A DNA stretch of 64,000 nucleotides from DASRFA01 sp035651755 (GTDB taxonomy: Bacteria; Desulfobacterota; Binatia; UBA12015): the NCBI GenBank assembly GCA_035651755.1, contig DASRFA010000008.1, positions 1 to 64,000 on the forward strand, in the 5' to 3' direction. Of this stretch, positions 44,378 to 52,013 are shown one piece after another. A program made the position numbers and the translations under genes. The notes below the pieces were generated by a model. That model was given only the letters and a program-made list of their open reading frames with translations. It was not told the DNA's origin and ran no database searches. Position 1 is the stretch's first letter; each line of letters begins with the position of its first letter.

Positions 44378-44842
44378 GTGCTGTTCTGGCTGCACCTCGT
44401 CGCGACCGGGCTCTTCGTGGGGTCGACCGCGGGCGTCGCGCTCTTCGCCGTGCCAGGCGCGAGCCGTGCGTCGGACGGCGCCCTCCGCCGGGCGCGCCTG
44501 GCGCGCGCTCTGCGGCTCTACGACCCGCTCGCGATCGCGCTCCTCGGCGTGATGGTGATGACCGGCGCGTGGAGCGTCACCGGCTACAAGCAGCGGCTCG
44601 GTCAGGCGTACTTCGCGACCTTCGGAAGCCACCTCGCCTGGAAGCTGTCGCTCGCCTTCCTCGTCGTCATGGCGGGGACGTACGTCGCGATGGGGATCGG
44701 GCATCGCGTCGTGCGCGCCGAAGACGGGGCCGAGCCGGTGGACGAGGCGCGCCTCGCCGGCCAGATGCGGCGGCTTCGCGGCGCCGTCTGGACCACGGTG
44801 CTGCTGACGCTCGGGACGATCGCAGCCGCGCTCCGGAGGTGA
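44378..44842 (+). CDS. four-helix membrane protein, CopD/DUF2269-like
   Basis: A 154-residue membrane protein starting at GTG (VLFWLHLVATGLFVGSTAGV). Four hydrophobic segments contain histidines at membrane borders (FWLHLV, GSHLAWKLSL, GIGHRVV), as in CopD-like or DUF2269 proteins that may hold haem. This is a loose resemblance. It overlaps the cupin gene by a GTGA if the earlier cupin start is used, so the two are likely co-transcribed. It is divergent from the sirohaem reductase with a 171-bp gap. Confidence 0.65.
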   Translation: MLFWLHLVATGLFVGSTAGVALFAVPGASRASDGALRRARLARALRLYDPLAIALLGVMVMTGAWSVTGYKQRLGQAYFATFGSHLAWKLSLAFLVVMAGTYVAMGIGHRVVRAEDGAEPVDEARLAGQMRRLRGAVWTTVLLTLGTIAAALRR

Positions 44843-44844
44843 CG

Positions 44845-45165
44845 GTGAGCGCTTTCGCGAGGGTCTCCGATCTCGTCGCCTTCTCGCCCGAGAAGATGCG
44901 GAAGCAGAACGTCTTCGACTCGGCGAACATGTTCTGCGACGTCTACTGCCTCGAGCCGGGGCAACAGCAGAGCGCGCACGCGCACGCCGGCTCGGACAAG
45001 GTCTACTACGTCCTGGACGGGATGGCGGACGTCCGGATCGGGGACGAGACGCGCCGCCTCGGCGCGGGCGAGGCTGCGCACGCCGGCCCCGGGGTCGCGC
45101 ACGCGCTCTCCAATCCGGGCCCGGCGCGGCTCATCGTGCTCGTGTTCATGGCTCCCAAGCCGTAG
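44845..45165 (+). CDS. single-domain cupin
   Basis: A small beta-barrel protein of about 106 residues. The first cupin motif is GQQQSAHAHAGSDKVYYVLDG, with the two His and an Asp in the usual Glu place, and the second is GPGVAHALSNPG (His). A metal site of three histidines is likely. The start is GTG 44845, five bases after a GGAGG; an upstream GTG at 44839 overlaps the preceding stop. Role unknown: a regulator, isomerase or dioxygenase-like cupin. EF-P follows 33 bp downstream. Confidence 0.8.
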   Translation: MSAFARVSDLVAFSPEKMRKQNVFDSANMFCDVYCLEPGQQQSAHAHAGSDKVYYVLDGMADVRIGDETRRLGAGEAAHAGPGVAHALSNPGPARLIVLVFMAPKP

Positions 45166-45198
45166 GAGCCTCGCCCCCCGCGACTGCAGGAGGTTTCG

Positions 45199-45768
45199 AT
45201 GCTGATTCCCGCCACCCAGCTCCGCGCCGGGATGGTCGTCATGTACAACAACGACCTGTACCGCGTCATGTCGGTGCTACACGTCACTCCCGGCAACTGG
45301 CGCGGCATGGTCCAGACCAAGCTGCGAAGCCTCCGCACCGGCAACGCGACCGAGAACCGCTTCCGCTCGGAGGACAAGGTCGAGCGCGTCACGCTCGAGC
45401 AGCACGAGATGGAGTACCTCTACGCCGACGGCGACCTGTACCACTTCATGAATACCGAGAACTACGAGCAGATCGGGCTCTCCGAGGAGGACCTCGGCGA
45501 TGCCAGGAGCTACCTCCTGCCGAACGTCCGCCTGAGCGTCGAATTCCACGAGGGCAAGCCGATCGGCGTGTCGCTGCCGAAGACGATCGACCTCAAGGTG
45601 ACCGAGACGGCGCCGGGGCTGAAGAGCGCGACCGTGACGAACGCACTCAAGCCCGCGACCACCGAGACCGGGCTCGTCGTGCCGGTCCCGAACTTCATCG
45701 ACGTCGGCGACGTCATCCGGGTCGACACCGAGACCGGCGCCTACGTGTCCCGCGCGAAGGGCGAGTAG
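45199..45768 (+). CDS. efp: translation elongation factor P with atypical loop tip
   Basis: A 189-residue EF-P, which relieves ribosome stalling at polyproline. All three beta domains are present, ending in the conserved VDTETGAYVSRAKGE. The domain I loop that reaches the peptidyl-transferase centre reads VTPGNWRGMVQTKLRSL. The tip residue that is Lys34 in E. coli (PGKGQ) or Arg32 in Pseudomonas is Asn33 here, so the known lysylation, rhamnosylation or aminopentanol modifications cannot occur at that site. Arg35 is the nearest basic residue. A strong AGGAGG lies ahead of the ATG. Confidence 0.95.
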   Translation: MLIPATQLRAGMVVMYNNDLYRVMSVLHVTPGNWRGMVQTKLRSLRTGNATENRFRSEDKVERVTLEQHEMEYLYADGDLYHFMNTENYEQIGLSEEDLGDARSYLLPNVRLSVEFHEGKPIGVSLPKTIDLKVTETAPGLKSATVTNALKPATTETGLVVPVPNFIDVGDVIRVDTETGAYVSRAKGE

Positions 45769-45772
45769 AGCC

Positions 45773-46561
45773 TCACTTCCCCTTCCAGCTCGGTTTCCGC
45801 TTTTCGGCGAAGGCACGCGGCCCTTCGAGCGCGTCCTCGGAGCGGAGCAGCTGCAGCACGGCGGGGTAGTTCTGGATCCCGATCGCTTCGCGGAGCGGGC
45901 GGTCGAGCGAGTCCATGGCGGCTTGCTTGGTCGCGCGAACGCTGAGCGGCGAGCACTCGAGGATCCGGCTCGCCCAGCGCTCGGCCGCTGCCGCGAGCTC
46001 GGCCATCGGCACGACCTCGTTCACGAGGCCGAGCTCGAGCGCGCGGCGCGCGTCGATCGGCTCGCCGGTCAGCATCATCGCCATCGCGATCTTGAGCGGC
46101 AGCTGGCGCGGCAGGCGCTGCGCGCCGCCGGCGGCCGCCATGAGCCCGACCTTCGGCTCGGGGAGGCCGAAGCGCGCGTGCTCCGCCGCGACCAGCACGT
46201 CGCAGCAGAGCGCGATCTCGAAGCCGCCGCCGAGCGCGAAGCCGTTCACCGCGCCGATGACCGGCTTCGTCAGGTCGAAGCGCGCGGTGAGGCCAGCGAA
46301 GCCGCCGGGCGGCATGGGCGGCATCTTGCCGCCGTGCTGAGCGGTCCACTTGAGGTCGTTGCCGGCCGAGAACGCGCGCTCGCCGGCGCCGGTCAGGATC
46401 GCGACCCAGACCTCGGGATCGGCCGCGAAGTCGTCCCAGATGCGCTCGAGCTCGTCGTGGCACGGCGGGTGGAGCGCGTTCATGACCTCCGGTCGATCGA
46501 GCGTGACCCACGCGATCCTGCCGCGCTTCTCGTAGCGGACGAACTCGAAGCGATCGCTCAT
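45773..46561 (-). CDS. enoyl-CoA hydratase
   Basis: A 262-residue crotonase with both hydratase glutamates: the first in VNGFALGGGFEIALCCD, the second in FGLPEPKVGLMAAAGGAQR. The oxyanion segment ILTGAGERAFSAGNDLKW and the C-terminus EGPRAFAEKRKPSWKG are typical. Unlike the other two crotonases in this window, this one should be a true hydratase acting on 2-enoyl-CoA, though chain length is unknown. It converges on efp with a 4-bp gap and is divergent from the epoxide-hydrolase-like gene. Confidence 0.92.
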   Translation of the reverse strand: MSDRFEFVRYEKRGRIAWVTLDRPEVMNALHPPCHDELERIWDDFAADPEVWVAILTGAGERAFSAGNDLKWTAQHGGKMPPMPPGGFAGLTARFDLTKPVIGAVNGFALGGGFEIALCCDVLVAAEHARFGLPEPKVGLMAAAGGAQRLPRQLPLKIAMAMMLTGEPIDARRALELGLVNEVVPMAELAAAAERWASRILECSPLSVRATKQAAMDSLDRPLREAIGIQNYPAVLQLLRSEDALEGPRAFAEKRKPSWKGK

Positions 46562-46647
46562 GACCGTTCCTTTCGCATGCGCTCGCGCGCGCGCGATTTC
46601 CTTAGCACGGTTTGCGCGCGCGAGACCGCCTGCGTACGAGGCGTCCG

Positions 46648-47616
46648 ATGGGTGACTCCTCAGGCGCTTCCCGCAGCGCTTCGTCCGGATCCGCAGACTC
46701 GCGTCGGGCGAGCGCTCCCGCGCTCACGGTGGACCTTCCGCCGCTCGAGCGGCGCCGCGTCGACTGCGGTGAGGTATCGCTCGAGTGCCGTCTCGGCGGG
46801 CCGGAGGACGCGCCGCTCGTCGTCTTCCTGCACGGCTTCCCCGAGTCCTGGTACTCCTGGCGCCACCAGATCGCGGCCCTCGCGCCTTCGTTTCGCGTCG
46901 CGGCGCCGATGCTGCGCGGCTACGGCGAGAGCGATCGGCCGGCCGCGATCGACGCCTACCGTCTGGATCGACTCGTCGGCGACGTGCGCGGGCTCGTGCG
47001 CGCGCTCGGGCGCGAGCGCGCGATCGTCGTCGCGCACGACTGGGGAGGCGGCGTCGCGTGGGCGCTCGCCATGCACCACCCGGACGTCTGCGAGAAGCTC
47101 GTCGTCTGCAATTGCCCGCACCCCGCAGTGATGACGCGCGCGCTCCGATCGAGCCCGCGGCAGCTCTTGAAGAGCTGGTACATGTTCTTCTTCCAGCTGC
47201 CGGCGCTGCCGGAGTGGATGCTTTCGCGGCGCGATTTCGCGGCGGTCGATCGCGCCTTCCGCGGGATGGTGCGACGAAAGGACCGCGAAGTCTTCAGCGA
47301 CCACGACCTCGCCGAGATCAAGAAGGCGCTCCGGCCGCCGGGCGCGCTCAACGCAGCCGTGAACTACTATCGAGCCGCGTTTCGGAATCGGAGCTTCCTC
47401 GAGAGCTACTCGAATGCCGGGCCCATCCGCTGCCCGACGCTCCTGATCTGGGGCGAGGATGACGACGCGGTCGGCAAGGAGCTCACCCACGGCATGGAAC
47501 CGCTCTTCGCCGGTCCGTTCTCGGTCGAGTACGTCCCCGACTGCAGCCACTGGGTGCAGCAGGAGCGGCCCGAGGCCGTGAACCGCGCGCTTCTCGCGTT
47601 CCTCGGGTCCCCGTAA
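46648..47616 (+). CDS. alpha/beta hydrolase, epoxide hydrolase-like
   Basis: A 322-residue hydrolase. VVFLHGFPESWYSWRHQIAA has the HGFPESWYSW signature of soluble epoxide hydrolases and fluoroacetate dehalogenases. The nucleophile is an Asp in VVAHDWGGGVAWALA rather than Ser, and the His is in PDCSHWVQQERPE. Hydrolysis of an epoxide or haloacid by ester intermediate is therefore likely; which one is unknown. The first 25 residues are Ser/Ala-rich and may not be part of the fold, so a later start is possible. Confidence 0.88.
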   Translation: MGDSSGASRSASSGSADSRRASAPALTVDLPPLERRRVDCGEVSLECRLGGPEDAPLVVFLHGFPESWYSWRHQIAALAPSFRVAAPMLRGYGESDRPAAIDAYRLDRLVGDVRGLVRALGRERAIVVAHDWGGGVAWALAMHHPDVCEKLVVCNCPHPAVMTRALRSSPRQLLKSWYMFFFQLPALPEWMLSRRDFAAVDRAFRGMVRRKDREVFSDHDLAEIKKALRPPGALNAAVNYYRAAFRNRSFLESYSNAGPIRCPTLLIWGEDDDAVGKELTHGMEPLFAGPFSVEYVPDCSHWVQQERPEAVNRALLAFLGSP

Positions 47617-47637
47617 GCGACGGGCGAGCCGAAGCCG

Positions 47638-47835
47638 CTAAAAGTATCTGCCGGAGCGCGCCCGCTCGGCGTCGATCGGCTCCGTCGGCTGGCGCCCGAA
47701 CGGGAAGAGCGGCAGCTCCGCCCCGCGCCGGAGCACCTCGTCGCGCCCGAGGCCGCGCGGCGGGATCCGGCTCCCGAGCGCGACGACGGCCGCGAACAGG
47801 CCGAGGAGCGCGGCGATCGCAAGCGGTCCGCTCAT
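47638..47835 (-). CDS. small single-helix membrane protein
   Basis: A 65-residue protein with an N-terminal hydrophobic helix (LAIAALLGLFAAVVALGS) and a basic, proline-containing soluble tail (RIPPRGLGRDEVLRR). No family is recognised. It is 19 bp downstream of the thiolase stop on the same strand and may be the last gene of that operon. Small size and simple composition keep confidence moderate. Confidence 0.45.
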   Translation of the reverse strand: MSGPLAIAALLGLFAAVVALGSRIPPRGLGRDEVLRRGAELPLFPFGRQPTEPIDAERARSGRYF

Positions 47836-47854
47836 GATCCGGTCGTGCGCGCGG

Positions 47855-48985
47855 TCACGCCTGCAGGACGTGGATCGTGCAGGCGGAGCCGAGGCCGATC
47901 ACGTGCGCGAGGCCGGTCTTCGCGCCCTCGACCTGACGCGCGCCCGCCTCGCCGCGGAGGTGCGTCGCGACCTCGAAGATGTTCGCGATGCCGGTCGCGC
48001 CGAGCGGGTGGCCCTTCGAGAGGAGGCCGCCGCTCACGTTCACCGGGATGTCGCCGCCGTGCGCCGTGCGGCCCTCGTCGACGAGCCGAGCCGCTTCGCC
48101 GTCGGCGCAGAGGCCGAGGTTCTCGTAGTGCAGGAGCTCGGCGGTCGCGAAGCAGTCGTGCAGCTCGATCAGGTCGAGGTCCTTGGGGCCGATCCCGGCC
48201 TTCTCGTACGCCTCCTTCGCCGCGGTGCGCGTGAGCGTCGACACGTCGGGCATCGTGAGGTCCCGATCGGTCCACGGGTCGGACGTGAGGACCGAGCACG
48301 CGACCCGGATCGGCTTCCGGCCGATCTGGCGCGCCTTCTCGGGAGACGCGAGAATCGCGGCCGCCGCGCCGTCGCCGGTCGGGCAGCACATCTGGAGCGT
48401 GTTCGGCCAGGCGATCATGCGCGCGCTCATCACCTGCTCGAGGCTCACCTCGACCTGGTACTGCGCGAGCGGATTCTTCGTCGAGTGCTTGTGGTTCTTG
48501 ACGCTGATCTTCGCGAAGTGCTCGGCCTTCGTGCCGTACTTCCGCATGTGCTCGACGCCGGCCTGCCCGAACACGGCGGGCATCATCTCCGAGCCCAGAA
48601 TGCCCTCGGTGCTCTCGCGCGGCCCGCCGCCGCCGAGCATCCCCATCTTGCCCATCTGCTCGGAGCCGACCGCGAGCGCGACGTCGTACGCACCCGCCGC
48701 GACCGCCATGTACGCCTCGCGGAAAGCCGTCGAGCCGGTCGCGCAGGCGTTCGCGACGTTGATGATCGGGATCCCGGTCTGGCCGAGGTGCTGCATGATG
48801 CGCTGGCCGACCATCGCGCCCGCCTGCAGCAGGTTCCCGCTCGCGAGCATCTGGATGTCCTTGATCCCGATGCCGGCGTCCTTGAGCGCGAGCAGCGCGG
48901 CTTCGGCGCCGAGGTGCTCCACGTTCTTGTCCTTGAAGCGACCGAACTTGATCATCCCGGTGCCGATGATGAACACGTCTCGCAT
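47855..48985 (-). CDS. SCP2-type thiolase (lipid-transfer/acetyl-CoA acetyltransferase-like)
   Basis: A 376-residue thiolase-fold enzyme. The nucleophilic cysteine lies in INVANACATGSTAFREA, the His in SGGLLSKGHPLGATG, and a further motif is LIELHDCFATAELLHYENL, typical of SCP-x thiolases. These act in beta-oxidation of branched or steroid side chains and often work with a DUF35 zinc-ribbon protein, which is exactly the upstream neighbour (51 bp). Whether this enzyme also supplies acetoacetyl-CoA to the mevalonate operon cannot be told. Confidence 0.92.
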   Translation of the reverse strand: MRDVFIIGTGMIKFGRFKDKNVEHLGAEAALLALKDAGIGIKDIQMLASGNLLQAGAMVGQRIMQHLGQTGIPIINVANACATGSTAFREAYMAVAAGAYDVALAVGSEQMGKMGMLGGGGPRESTEGILGSEMMPAVFGQAGVEHMRKYGTKAEHFAKISVKNHKHSTKNPLAQYQVEVSLEQVMSARMIAWPNTLQMCCPTGDGAAAAILASPEKARQIGRKPIRVACSVLTSDPWTDRDLTMPDVSTLTRTAAKEAYEKAGIGPKDLDLIELHDCFATAELLHYENLGLCADGEAARLVDEGRTAHGGDIPVNVSGGLLSKGHPLGATGIANIFEVATHLRGEAGARQVEGAKTGLAHVIGLGSACTIHVLQA

Positions 48986-49036
48986 GGCGGTTTCCCTTCC
49001 AGCGCGCGCGGCGCGAATCGTCCTTGCTCCGTCGCC

Positions 49037-49471
49037 TCAGGCGGCCGGGCGGAAGAAGAACGCGACGACGTCGTTCCCTTCCTTGTCCTGGCGCACGGTC
49101 TTCGTGACCATCTCGACCGGCATGTCGAACTTGAGCTTCGCGGGATCGGGCTCGACGTCGATCAGCGTGCATCGAACCGAGATCCCGTCCTGCAGGTCCA
49201 CGATCGCAGAAACGAAGGGCACAGGCACCCCGGGTGCCGACTGGTGGACGATCGAGTAGACGTAGAGCTTGCCGCGCGGCGAGAGCGCGACCTCCTCGAA
49301 CCCGCCCTCGGCCGAGCATTTCGCGCACGCCACGCGATTCGAGAGGAAGAGCGCGCCGCAGCTCCCGCAGCGGTAGCCCATCAGCCGGTCCGGCTCGCCG
49401 CCCGTTCCGAGGCGGAGAAAGGGGACGATCGGCCGGCGGGTCGGCGCCGGGGCGGGTTCTGCAGCGGCCAT
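49037..49471 (-). CDS. DUF35 zinc-ribbon/OB-fold acyl-CoA-binding protein
   Basis: A 144-residue protein. The N-terminal rubredoxin-like zinc ribbon is CGSCGALFLSNRVACAKC (C-x2-C-x11-C-x2-C). The rest is an OB fold with LYVYSIVHQSAPGVPVPFV and LIDVEPDPAKLKF. DUF35 proteins form complexes with SCP2-type thiolases and hydratases and help bind the acyl-CoA. It sits just upstream of such a thiolase on the same strand. The start is the ATG before AAAEPAPAP; longer frames upstream are low complexity. Confidence 0.9.
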   Translation of the reverse strand: MAAAEPAPAPTRRPIVPFLRLGTGGEPDRLMGYRCGSCGALFLSNRVACAKCSAEGGFEEVALSPRGKLYVYSIVHQSAPGVPVPFVSAIVDLQDGISVRCTLIDVEPDPAKLKFDMPVEMVTKTVRQDKEGNDVVAFFFRPAA

Positions 49472-49820
49472 GTCGCGTATCCCTCCGCGGTCGTGCGCGG
49501 CGGCGTCGTCGCGCCGCGCCGGTTCGCGCAAAGGACTATCTCGACCGCCGTCGCGGGCGTCAAGGCGAACCGCGTCGCGCTGGACTCGGGGCCCCGGTCG
49601 GAGTATGTACGAAACAGCGATCCGGGCGAGAACACAGCGCCCGTCGAGCCGTCCCGTGGAGGATCGGTCCTCCTCGGGGGGCGGATCGTCCCGACCGAGG
49701 GGCAGCGGCGGTTCCGGGGTCGGGCAGCGGGTCTGGGCCCGCAAGATGGCCGCTCGGACAACCGGTCATGGCGCCGGGTGGCACCGAGAGGCGACGCCGG
49801 GAAAAGGAGGTGATCCAGCT

Positions 49821-49868
49821 GTGAGTGAAGGTAGTACCAAGGTGAGCTGTGAGGTGGTGGCCTCCTAG
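49821..49868 (+). CDS. 15-residue peptide ORF behind an extreme Shine-Dalgarno
   Basis: The peptide is VSEGSTKVSCEVVAS, starting at GTG and ending at TAG, nine bases after the GGAGGT core. The 13-nt match to the anti-Shine-Dalgarno tail is far stronger than at any other gene here, where four to seven bases are usual. The single cysteine near the end is the only notable residue. It could be a short secreted or modified peptide, a leader peptide controlling the hairpins downstream, or a ribosome-docking site without a meaningful product. Confidence 0.4.
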   Translation: MSEGSTKVSCEVVAS

Positions 49869-49987
49869 GCCCGGCTACGAAGTTCAAAACGACGTGGTCG
49901 CCTGGGAGAAACCAGGCACCACCGACCCCGAGGGTCCCTCGCATCACCGGCGAGGCCGGGCGCCGCAGGAATCGCGCCCGGAAGCGG

Positions 49988-50003
49988 CCCTCGGGGTTTT
50001 TTT
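49988..50003 (+). terminator. 3' arm of long stem followed by T7
   Basis: CCCTCGGGG pairs with CCCCGAGGG at 49926-49934 and is followed directly by TTTTTTT (49997-50003). This is the most terminator-like T tract I see in the window. The loop is long (53 nt) but itself folds into two strong hairpins. Confidence 0.6.
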
Positions 50004-50006
50004 CAA

Positions 50007-50047
50007 GCGAGGGGATCTTCCCCTCGCCCCGTTTGGCAAAGCCAAAC
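50007..50047. repeat. two-hairpin palindromic repeat, copy 1
   Basis: Hairpin A is GCGAGGGGA-TCT-TCCCCTCGC (50007-50027) and hairpin B is GTTTGGC-AAA-GCCAAAC (50031-50047). The same pair, in the opposite orientation, occurs twice at 58995-59107, where hairpin B has the stem GTCGGGC/GCCCGAC. Similarity extends into the following CCCCAG-x-TCGCTTCGCTC stretch. It is downstream of the transketolase gene 3' end. Confidence 0.8.
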
Positions 50048-50145
50048 AGGCTCCCCAGGTCGCTTCGCTCCACGCGCGCTTCGCGCGCGATCGGTGCCAG
50101 CGGTAGCCGAGGAGGGGCGGTTTCGTCCGTCGTTGCGGATCGCTT

Positions 50146-51105
50146 CTACGCGGACGCGCGGGTGGGCGCGGATCGGCCTTCGCGGACGAAGTCGGCGGTG
50201 ACGCGGGCGATGGCGGGGGCGTCGAGGCCGTGCTTCGCGTAGAGCGCTTCCGCCGTGCCGGATTCGCCGAAGGTGCGGACGGCGATCCGGCGGACGCGGA
50301 TGTCGGTCACCTCGGCGAGGGCTTCGCAGACGGCGCTTCCGAGGCCGCCGACCAGGCCGTGGTCCTCGACGGTCACGATCCGGCCGGAGCGGCTCCCGAG
50401 CTGCGCGATCCCCGCTTCGTCGAGCGGCTTCAGCGTGTGCACGTTCACGACCGACGCCGAGATGCCATCGCCGCGCAGCAGGTCGGCCGCCTTCAGCGCG
50501 CCCGCGAGCACGCCGCCGGTCGCCAGGACGGCGACGTCCGACCCCTCGCGCAGGACGTCCAGCGCGCCGAGCTTGAACCGGTAGTCTCCGCCGTGGACGT
50601 CGTCGAGCTTCTGGCGGGTGAGCCGTAGATAGACCGGCCCGCGATGGCGGGCCGCGGCCTCGGTCGCCTGCTCGGCCTCGATCGCGTCGCCCGGCTGAAT
50701 CACGGTCATGTTCGGGAGCGAGCGCATGAGGGCCAGGTCCTCGAGGCCCATCTGGCTGTAGCCGTCCTCGCCGATCCCGATCCCCGCGTGCGTCCCGACG
50801 ATCTTCACGTTCGCGTGGTTGTAGGCGACCGAGACGCGGATCTGCTCGAAGCGGCCGGTGATGAAGCAGGCGAAGCTCGCGGCGAACGGAATCTTGCCCG
50901 CGAGCGCGAGCCCGGCCGCGACCGACACCATGTTGCCCTCGGCGATCCCGAGCTGGAGGAAGCGATCGGGGAACTTCTTCGCGAAGAGGTGGGTATTCGT
51001 CGAGCCCGCGAGGTCGGCGTCGATCGCGACGATCTCCGCCATCGTCTCGCCGAGCCGGGCCAGAGCCTCTCCGAAAGCGGCGCGCGTCGCCTTCGCCATC
51101 GTCAT
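50146..51105 (-). CDS. transketolase, C-terminal subunit
   Basis: A 319-residue protein holding the pyrimidine-binding and C-terminal domains of transketolase. Residues about 35-75 (FPDRFLQLGIAEGNMVSVAA) carry the glutamate that activates thiamine diphosphate. GTHAGIGIGEDGYSQMGLED and YLRLTRQKL follow, and the C-terminal domain has VVNVHTLKPLD and VTVEDHGLVGGLG. Sulfur-free two-carbon ketol transfer needs the N-terminal subunit, encoded immediately upstream and overlapping by ATGA. Split transketolases are common in archaea and scattered bacteria. Confidence 0.93.
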   Translation of the reverse strand: MTMAKATRAAFGEALARLGETMAEIVAIDADLAGSTNTHLFAKKFPDRFLQLGIAEGNMVSVAAGLALAGKIPFAASFACFITGRFEQIRVSVAYNHANVKIVGTHAGIGIGEDGYSQMGLEDLALMRSLPNMTVIQPGDAIEAEQATEAAARHRGPVYLRLTRQKLDDVHGGDYRFKLGALDVLREGSDVAVLATGGVLAGALKAADLLRGDGISASVVNVHTLKPLDEAGIAQLGSRSGRIVTVEDHGLVGGLGSAVCEALAEVTDIRVRRIAVRTFGESGTAEALYAKHGLDAPAIARVTADFVREGRSAPTRASA

Positions 51106-52013
51106 TCCCCCCCGCGCGACGCGTCCGCGCCGCCGGCCCGCACCTCGGCGAGCGCCCGCGCGAGCTCGTCGTCGCTCGGTGCGACGCCGTGCCACTTCGC
51201 AGTGTTTTGCATGAACGAGACGCCCTTCCCCTTGACGGTGTGGGCGATGATCACGGTCGGGCGTTTCCGCTCCTCCTTCGCGCGATCGAGCGCGGGCAGC
51301 ACCTCGTCGAGCGAGTTGCCGTCCCGGAGCTCGATGACGTTCCAGCGGCACGCCTCCCACTTCGCGGCGAACGGCTCGAGATCGAGGATGTCCTTCACGT
51401 AGCCGTCGAGCTGCACCTTGTTGTAGTCGACGATCGCGGTCAGCTCGTGGACGCCGTACTTGCCCGCGGCCATCGCCGCCTCCCACACCTGACCGGCCTG
51501 ACACTCGCCGTCGCCGAGGAGCGCCCAGACGTGGTACGGCTCGCCGTCGAGCCGGCTCGCGAACGCCATCCCGAGCGCGATCGAAAGCCCCTGCCCGAGC
51601 GATCCGGTCGCCGCCTCGACCCACGGGAAGCCGTGGTGGTCGGGATGCCCCTGCAGGCGGCTCCCGATCCGGCGCAGCGACGACAGCTCGTCGACCGCGA
51701 GCTCGCCCGCCACCGCGAGCGCCGCGTACACGACCGGGACGCCGTGCCCCTTCGATATGACGAAGCGATCGCGCGCGGCCCAGCTCGGGTCGCCGCGCTT
51801 CCAACGGAGCTTCCGGAAGTAGAGCCCGGCGACGATCTCGACCGCCGAAAGGGACCCGCCGGGATGCCCGGAGCCCGCGGCGTGGATCATCGTCAGGATG
51901 TGCTCGCGCATCCGGCGCGTGACGTCGCCCAGGTCGCGGTCCGCGACCGGCGACCCGCCGGCCGGCCCGGCCGGCACCGCCGTCGAAGCAGAAGACGTCG
52001 CCACTCGGTTCAC
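51102..52013 (-). CDS. transketolase, N-terminal subunit
   Basis: A 303-residue thiamine-diphosphate-binding half of transketolase. HAAGSGHPGGSLSAVEIVAG and SKGHGVPVVYAALAVAGEL are family motifs, ATGSLGQGLSIALGMA follows, and the Mg-ThDP motif runs from LLGDGECQAGQVWEAAM to IVDYNKVQLDG (GDG to N). It starts at GTG 52013, which overlaps the stop of the phosphatase gene; a GTG three codons on is an alternative. With the C-terminal subunit it makes the pentose-phosphate enzyme; 1-deoxyxylulose synthase is excluded by the motif set. Confidence 0.93.
   Translation of the reverse strand: MNRVATSSASTAVPAGPAGGSPVADRDLGDVTRRMREHILTMIHAAGSGHPGGSLSAVEIVAGLYFRKLRWKRGDPSWAARDRFVISKGHGVPVVYAALAVAGELAVDELSSLRRIGSRLQGHPDHHGFPWVEAATGSLGQGLSIALGMAFASRLDGEPYHVWALLGDGECQAGQVWEAAMAAGKYGVHELTAIVDYNKVQLDGYVKDILDLEPFAAKWEACRWNVIELRDGNSLDEVLPALDRAKEERKRPTVIIAHTVKGKGVSFMQNTAKWHGVAPSDDELARALAEVRAGGADASRGGE

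Larger units (their letters stand above)
49804..50003 (+). ncRNA. candidate structured RNA with a 15-codon ORF and T7 terminator
   Basis: This region between the DUF35 gene and the transketolase gene has ordered structure on the plus strand. First comes AAGGAGGTGATCC (49804-49816), a 13-nt perfect complement of the 16S rRNA 3' tail, and a 15-codon ORF. Then a hairpin at 49894-49922 (GTGGTcGCCTGG with CCAGGCACCAC). Next is a closing 9-bp stem CCCCGAGGG (49926-49934) with CCCTCGGGG (49988-49996), enclosing two hairpins: CCTCGC/GCGAGG (49937-49955) and CCGGGCGC/GCGCCCGG (49956-49981). It ends in seven T (49997-50003). No plus-strand gene follows, so it appears to be a free-standing transcript. 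I do not match it to a known RNA family. The rest of 49472-50145 has no gene; 49472-49800 shows nothing I can name. Confidence 0.5.

Noticed and set aside
47855..48985. The SCP2-type thiolase as acetoacetyl-CoA thiolase for the mevalonate operon
   Set aside because: It belongs to the SCP2/DUF35-associated group, usually beta-oxidation, and is about 16 kb away; the link is unsupported.
49804..49820. Reverse complement of the 16S rRNA 3' end (CTGGATCACCTCCTTTT on the minus strand), possibly a 16S rRNA gene remnant
   Set aside because: The bases before it on the minus strand do not resemble the conserved helix 45 region of 16S rRNA, and no other rRNA sequence is present. A very strong Shine-Dalgarno on the plus strand explains it better.
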